Source: Clavelina lepadiformis (lineage: Eukaryota > Chordata > Ascidiacea > Aplousobranchia > Clavelinidae). Taken from it: a stretch of 64,000 nucleotides of DNA. Under the pieces are notes generated by a model that saw only the letters and a program-made list of their open reading frames with translations, ran no database searches and was not told the origin of the DNA. The position numbers and the translations under genes are program-made. Below, one piece after another: positions 59,884 through 64,000 of this stretch (the first letter of the stretch is position 1; each line of letters opens with the position of its first letter). The stretch spans positions 9,920,977 to 9,984,976 of the forward strand of contig NC_135248.1 of assembly GCF_947623445.1 (NCBI RefSeq), given 5' to 3'.

Positions 59884-61931
59884 TAGGCATACCATATTTT
59901 TGTGATTGAAAACCGGGACGCTTCAGAACAACGAGTCTTGTCAGATAATGATTTTTGCAGAATGAAATGCAAACAAGTACCGGTACGAAATAAGTTCTTT
60001 CAATAACTTAACCGCAAAAAGAACACCTTCTCCTACAAGCCTACTATTACTGAACTAGCGAATGCGCTAACATTCAACCCACTACTGGACCAATTACCGG
60101 CGAGAATTACGTAACAATTACTGTTACATCGAACACAACGCAACAAGAACACGCATCAGGCATCACTCTTCAGCAAGTTGGCTAAACAAACCAATCACAG
60201 CATGCTAATATTCGTGTAGTGCAGGGTAATGCTGGCTAACTAAATGCCAAAGCGGGACGTTTTGGTTGACTGACCGGGACGCCGGGACAAAGCCTTAAAA
60301 ACCGCGACTGTCCCGACTAAAACGGGACGTATGGTTAGCCTACCTATACAGAACAAACCAAGAAATAAGAATTAACACAACCAACAATGCTGGTCACCCC
60401 TGTCTGAGTGAGTATAAGCCGCTGTAGTCACGCTTCAATAATTATCGGAAACGCGCTTTTTCTTCAAACGTCCCCAAGCAATTACGGTTAAGCGGGGAAG
60501 CGTGTGTTTGACAAACGTTTATGCCTGAACTACAGCAAGGTAATTATCTTTAAGAGTGTTCTAAAGAAAGAAATTTTGTTAGTAAAACTGTATTAAACAC
60601 AATTAAAACGTAAATATATGCCATGAAACTATCAATAATTGCCTTTGATGTTATATATTACAAAAGTACCACAAACGCAAAGTTATTCTTGTTTTTTAGT
60701 ACAATTTCAGCATATTTAAATCATCACTCTGGCTTCCCTTCACAGTATAAATCTTTCGCCTTTTACTAAAGATTTCCGTGTTTGGGAGCAATACAATGAG
60801 TCTAGTTTATTTTTCTACCTCGCCAGGGCGAGGCAATATTCTTCATTAATTAAGAGTTAAGCACAGCAGTTTGCCACGTTACTTACAATCTTAAACAAAC
60901 GTTTATGCCGGCTGCGTTCGATGGTCAGCGTCACTACACGGCGGTTATGACATACTCAATATTCCCGTGTATGCGAATTTGTTTTATTTAAAACCTTTGA
61001 CTCTATTTTGCAAGGACAAAATTGAAAACAAGGTTCTGTCTTTGGAAAACCGCACGATAGAACACCAAATTGGTCACCAACTGTCCAACCTGCTCGGCAT
61101 CCAGATTGATAATCGTACACCGCATGCCACCTCCCCATCGATTTATTATGATTCCAATGCCCATCCAGAGAAGAACCAGAAAGAGCCGACAAACGAGAAC
61201 GAAGTGAAGACTCAACATCATTGTCGACCGTAATACCACCCGGTCAGTGCCCGAAAAAAGAGTCGCTCGACAGTCAAATTTTAGAAGCTAACGAAACGGG
61301 CGTTTTTAAGGTAAATGACTTATCAAACATTAAATGCAGCTGTGGTGACATTGTGCCCAAACCATTGTGGTATAAAAATGCTTACACGCCAAAATCTACT
61401 GTATAGTAAAAAATTCTTGATTACGCTAATCCACAAAAAAGACGTAAAAGAAGATTTAAAGATTTCTCGATCTCTCTTTCAAACAGCGATGTTAACATTT
61501 ACATTTACAAAAGTCTTGACACAACGGCTGGAACGATATCAGGCAAAATACCCATGAGCAACATTCTGCCCAGCCTGACAAGTTAATTCACGACGCCACC
61601 ATATTGTTACGAGACCTTCATGAAAACGCGTGTCCTCGCGACTAGAAGTGTCTGTTTATCTCGATAGACTTTTAAATGGCGGTCGATCCAATAAATACCT
61701 TGGCCATTACTGTACTATTAATTGCATTTTTAAATCAAGACTGTTAGAAAGTTGAAATTAATGAGCATTAATGAGTTGGCTAAACAGACTAATCACAGCA
61801 TGCTAATATTTGTGTAGCGTAGGCCAATGCTGGCTGGCTAAATACCAAAGCGGGACTTTTGGTTGACTGACCGGGACAAAGCCTTAAAAACCGGGACTGT
61901 CCCGGCTAAAACGGGACGTATGGTAAGCCTA
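59884..61931. mobile_element. hAT-type insertion, 2.05 kb, inside the gypsy integrase
   Basis: Left end TAGGCATACCATA and right end TATGGTAAGCCTA are inverted copies, next to CGGGAC-rich subterminal repeats. Perfect 8-bp duplications AATGTAGT at 59876-59883 and 61932-61939 fall within the integrase frame. The right terminus is present twice as a direct repeat (about 60178-60346 and 61774-61931), so the element is either composite or carries a duplicated end. The segment between holds plus-strand open pieces of unknown origin. Confidence 0.88.
60967..61588 (+). pseudogene. Unidentified coding-like segment carried inside the hAT-type insertion
   Basis: Plus-strand frames at 60967-61233 and 61221-61406 overlap by a few codons in different frames. 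The second continues past two adjacent stops (61404-61409) to about 61588 in the same frame with basic and Ser/Thr-rich sequence. The GC content is higher than around it and a Cys pair (CSCGD) is present. I cannot assign a family; a fragment captured from another element or gene is the likeliest reading. Confidence 0.35.
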
Positions 61932-61939
61932 AATGTAGT

Positions 61940-62757
61940 AGATAATTTATCATGCACATTTTGTTTAAGTGACACCGTGTCCCCAGGTTTAACATCACTA
62001 TGCCCAGCAGACTGTCTTAAATCTGCATAGACCTTCCCCTTTTGTTTAAATTTTGCATCATGGTCACGAGCAAATTGTAAGTCATGAAAACACGATAAAT
62101 AAAACTCAGGTAACTTGGTACGAATTTTACGCTTAAACAACAATTCAGCTGGACTAACTCCAGTAGTACTATGAGCAGTAGAACGATACATCAATAAATA
62201 AGTATTAATCTCCTTTCTCCAGTCCTTACCCTCGGCCTGGGCAATCTTTAGGCGTTTAAGTAATGATCTATTCTGGCGTTCAACTTCCCCATTTGCTTGG
62301 GGCCATATTGATGTGACTTCACGATGTTGAATGCCCTGCTCATTAAGATAACTTTTAAATTGACCACCTATAAATTGAGGGCCATTGTCAGACGTAATAG
62401 AGTGGGGTAAACCAATTACTTATTACTACCAATAGACTAGCAATTACTTTTGCCGACGTAATCGATTTCATAGCATCCATTTCAAAATACCGACTATAAT
62501 AATCAACAACTACAAAAATACAATCTCCTGAAGGTAATGGTCCCATTAAATTAGCTGCTAAGTGTTGCCAGGGGCCTGATGGTAATTCAGTACTAACTTA
62601 CTTATTGGTTCATGACTAGCTGGTTTTAAAACAAGTTGGCAACTGTAACATGATTTACAGAACCGTTAACTTTCTTTATCAATACCAGGCCACCATACCT
62701 TCTCTCGTAGTCGACGTTTCATAACCAAGGTTACATCAAATGGCCAACTCATTATGA
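61940..62757 (-). pseudogene. Ty3/gypsy-type integrase core (minus strand), broken
   Basis: Reading down from 62757: a zinc-binding remnant near 62700 (WWPGIDKE), the start of the catalytic core near 62520 (VVVDYYSRYFEMDAMKSI), its second part at about 62400 (SDNGPQFIGGQFKSYL) and the third (ANGEVERQNRSLLKRLK), then MYRSTAHSTTGVSPAELLF and the C-terminal LKQNVHDKLS. This is the normal order of a gypsy integrase. It differs clearly from the plus-strand gypsy relic at 29.7-30.9 kb, so it is another lineage. There are stops and a frameshift near 62420 and 62590, and the hAT-type insertion cuts the C-terminus. Confidence 0.88.
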
Positions 62758-64000
62758 TTAACCCTGCTCCGTACTCCACTTGTAATGCTGTCCATTATAA
62801 GTTCGTCTGGCCCACTTCAGATTCTAGGAAAGTAACCAACGACTTTCTGTTTCACACTACCATTTACTATAATTGCGTTACAGACACAATGACGTCTTAT
62901 CTTGGATGTCTTGCATCGTGCTCAATCAAGCGTGGATATTGCTTAGCGGGCAATCGTATGCTTATATGGCAAATACCTTCGCATATCAACTGCTCTCCAA
63001 CTAAGCCTCTTGGGTCGCATAAGATTCTACTCCACTGTACGTCTTTATATAAAGTTTCCTTACCTGACTTCGGAATCTCGGTGCATCATTGAAGAAAATG
63101 CTCCACTCGTGCGAAAAACTGCTATGGCAATAATATTCACTGCGACAACAACAACTTTATCTTTCGCTGCCACCAATTTTCAGAGCTCGACAAACTCGCT
63201 CTTTTTCGTCCCAACCTGCCAAAGCGTGTCTCTTCTCAAACGCCACACTCTCATTTCTCGCGACCTCTTACAACCTTTGACACGCAACAGGACGAACTTA
63301 TTTCCAAAGTTATCACTACTTTCAACGAAGAGAACATCGTTCTTACATTGCCAGCTCACTCGATCGGCACACTTTACAAAGCAATTGGGAAGATCTTCCC
63401 TATTGAGATACTCACTAAGTCACTACAGCTCTGGACATCAGCGGTACCGTCGTACTGTCACTTGCATACAAAAGCGCATTTGACCAATGTCCTATCATCA
63501 AGTACCGCGATCAAAACGGCCACAGTGAACACGGTCAACTCGTTTCAGACAACATTGTCTTACCGGGAGTATACTATCTACTGGAATCGTATCGACCAGC
63601 AAGAAGTTTTGTCTTCCGAGTTCTGGGACACACCGTCCTTTATCACAACTATACTTTATCGCACGAGCATGTGCAAGTGCACCAACTCAACTTACCTTTG
63701 TTGCCAATGCATATCAACTAGCTTACCATGCACCTGACTACGAGAAAATCCTCAACGAGCTCCCTGATTTTGACTCTTTCACTGATTTTTAATCGATGCT
63801 CAGTTCTATGTCTGAAGCCAACCTTTTTAAGGAGCAAATGCAACATGTCTTAACAAGCCTTACTGCGATCGATGAAACTATGGTTAGGCTACTCCTTGCA
63901 CTGTCGCAGATTACGAATCCATTCCTCTCAGCCCTCGAATTCATCCTGCAACGTCTTGCAATGATGTGGGCTCTTTTCTACACGACTAGGTTTATCCGAT
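62758..64000 (+). other. Coding-like plus-strand region at the right edge, family unknown
   Basis: The DNA changes character at about 62757: it becomes GC-richer and carries long overlapping plus-strand frames (62754-63092, 63010-63483, 63348-63737) and a last frame from 63797 running off the edge with a hydrophobic C-terminal stretch (LALSQITNPFLSALEFILQ). A Cys-containing stretch near 62890-63000 and this hydrophobic end suggest a secreted or membrane protein broken by frameshifts. An envelope-like gene of a retroelement is conceivable but not supported by any motif I can name. The orientation is opposite to the adjacent integrase. Confidence 0.35.

Noticed and set aside
61003..61239. Minus-strand frame with a hydrophobic stretch overlapping the captured segment
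   Set aside because: The opposite strand has equally long frames, and neither shows a family signature. The hydrophobic stretch alone is not evidence for a membrane protein.

Overview
The window reads as AT-rich nuclear DNA of an animal. Protein-coding exons are split by GT-AG introns. The encoded families (NCOA4/ARA70, RETREG/FAM134 ER-phagy receptor, NHL-repeat protein, ZMAT/ZNF346-type zinc-finger protein, CYHR1/ZFTRAF1, claudin-like four-TM protein) are metazoan, and no bacterial operon structure is present. The TAGGCCTA-rich background, short exons and acceptor-like AG dinucleotides just upstream of several start codons suggest an invertebrate deuterostome such as a tunicate. That placement is inference, not proof.

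Layout: (1) 0-8.7 kb: a small minus-strand NCOA4/ARA70-like gene (four exons) whose 6.2 kb first intron holds a BED-finger hAT transposase relic, itself interrupted by a 2.2 kb inverted-repeat element with an acidic ORF of unknown family. (2) 9.5-25 kb: no cellular gene recognised. It is a bed of nested transposons: a hAT element with a Tigger-like element inside it, a second Tigger-like element, a long fold-back element, an L1/Tx1-like LINE, and a 3.05 kb hAT element with an 8-bp target duplication and a nested MITE. (3) 25.9-27.1 kb: a single-exon RETREG gene. (4) 28-34.4 kb: retroelement debris, two head-to-head LTRs flanking a broken Ty3/gypsy integrase, and hAT MITEs. (5) 36.5-39.2 kb: an NHL-repeat gene on +. 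(6) 40.3-44.0 kb: a complete seven-exon, four-finger ZMAT-type gene on -. (7) 48.1-55.8 kb: a complete seven-exon CYHR1 orthologue on +, with a large inverted-repeat element in intron 1. (8) 57.3-58.7 kb: a three-exon claudin-like gene on +, with an LTR copy starting 33 bp after its stop. (9) 59.5-64 kb: a minus-strand gypsy integrase split by a 2.05 kb hAT-type insertion, then an unidentified coding-like stretch at the right edge.

The cellular genes have unrelated roles (ferritin turnover/coactivation, ER-phagy, RNA or protein binding, RING/TRAF-finger function, cell junctions), so there is no evident functional cluster. Most of the DNA between them is mobile-element sequence, and many insertions can be dated relative to each other because they are nested with readable target-site duplications. 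Exon joins were made by eye from reading frame, splice dinucleotides and family resemblance. No search or alignment program was run.
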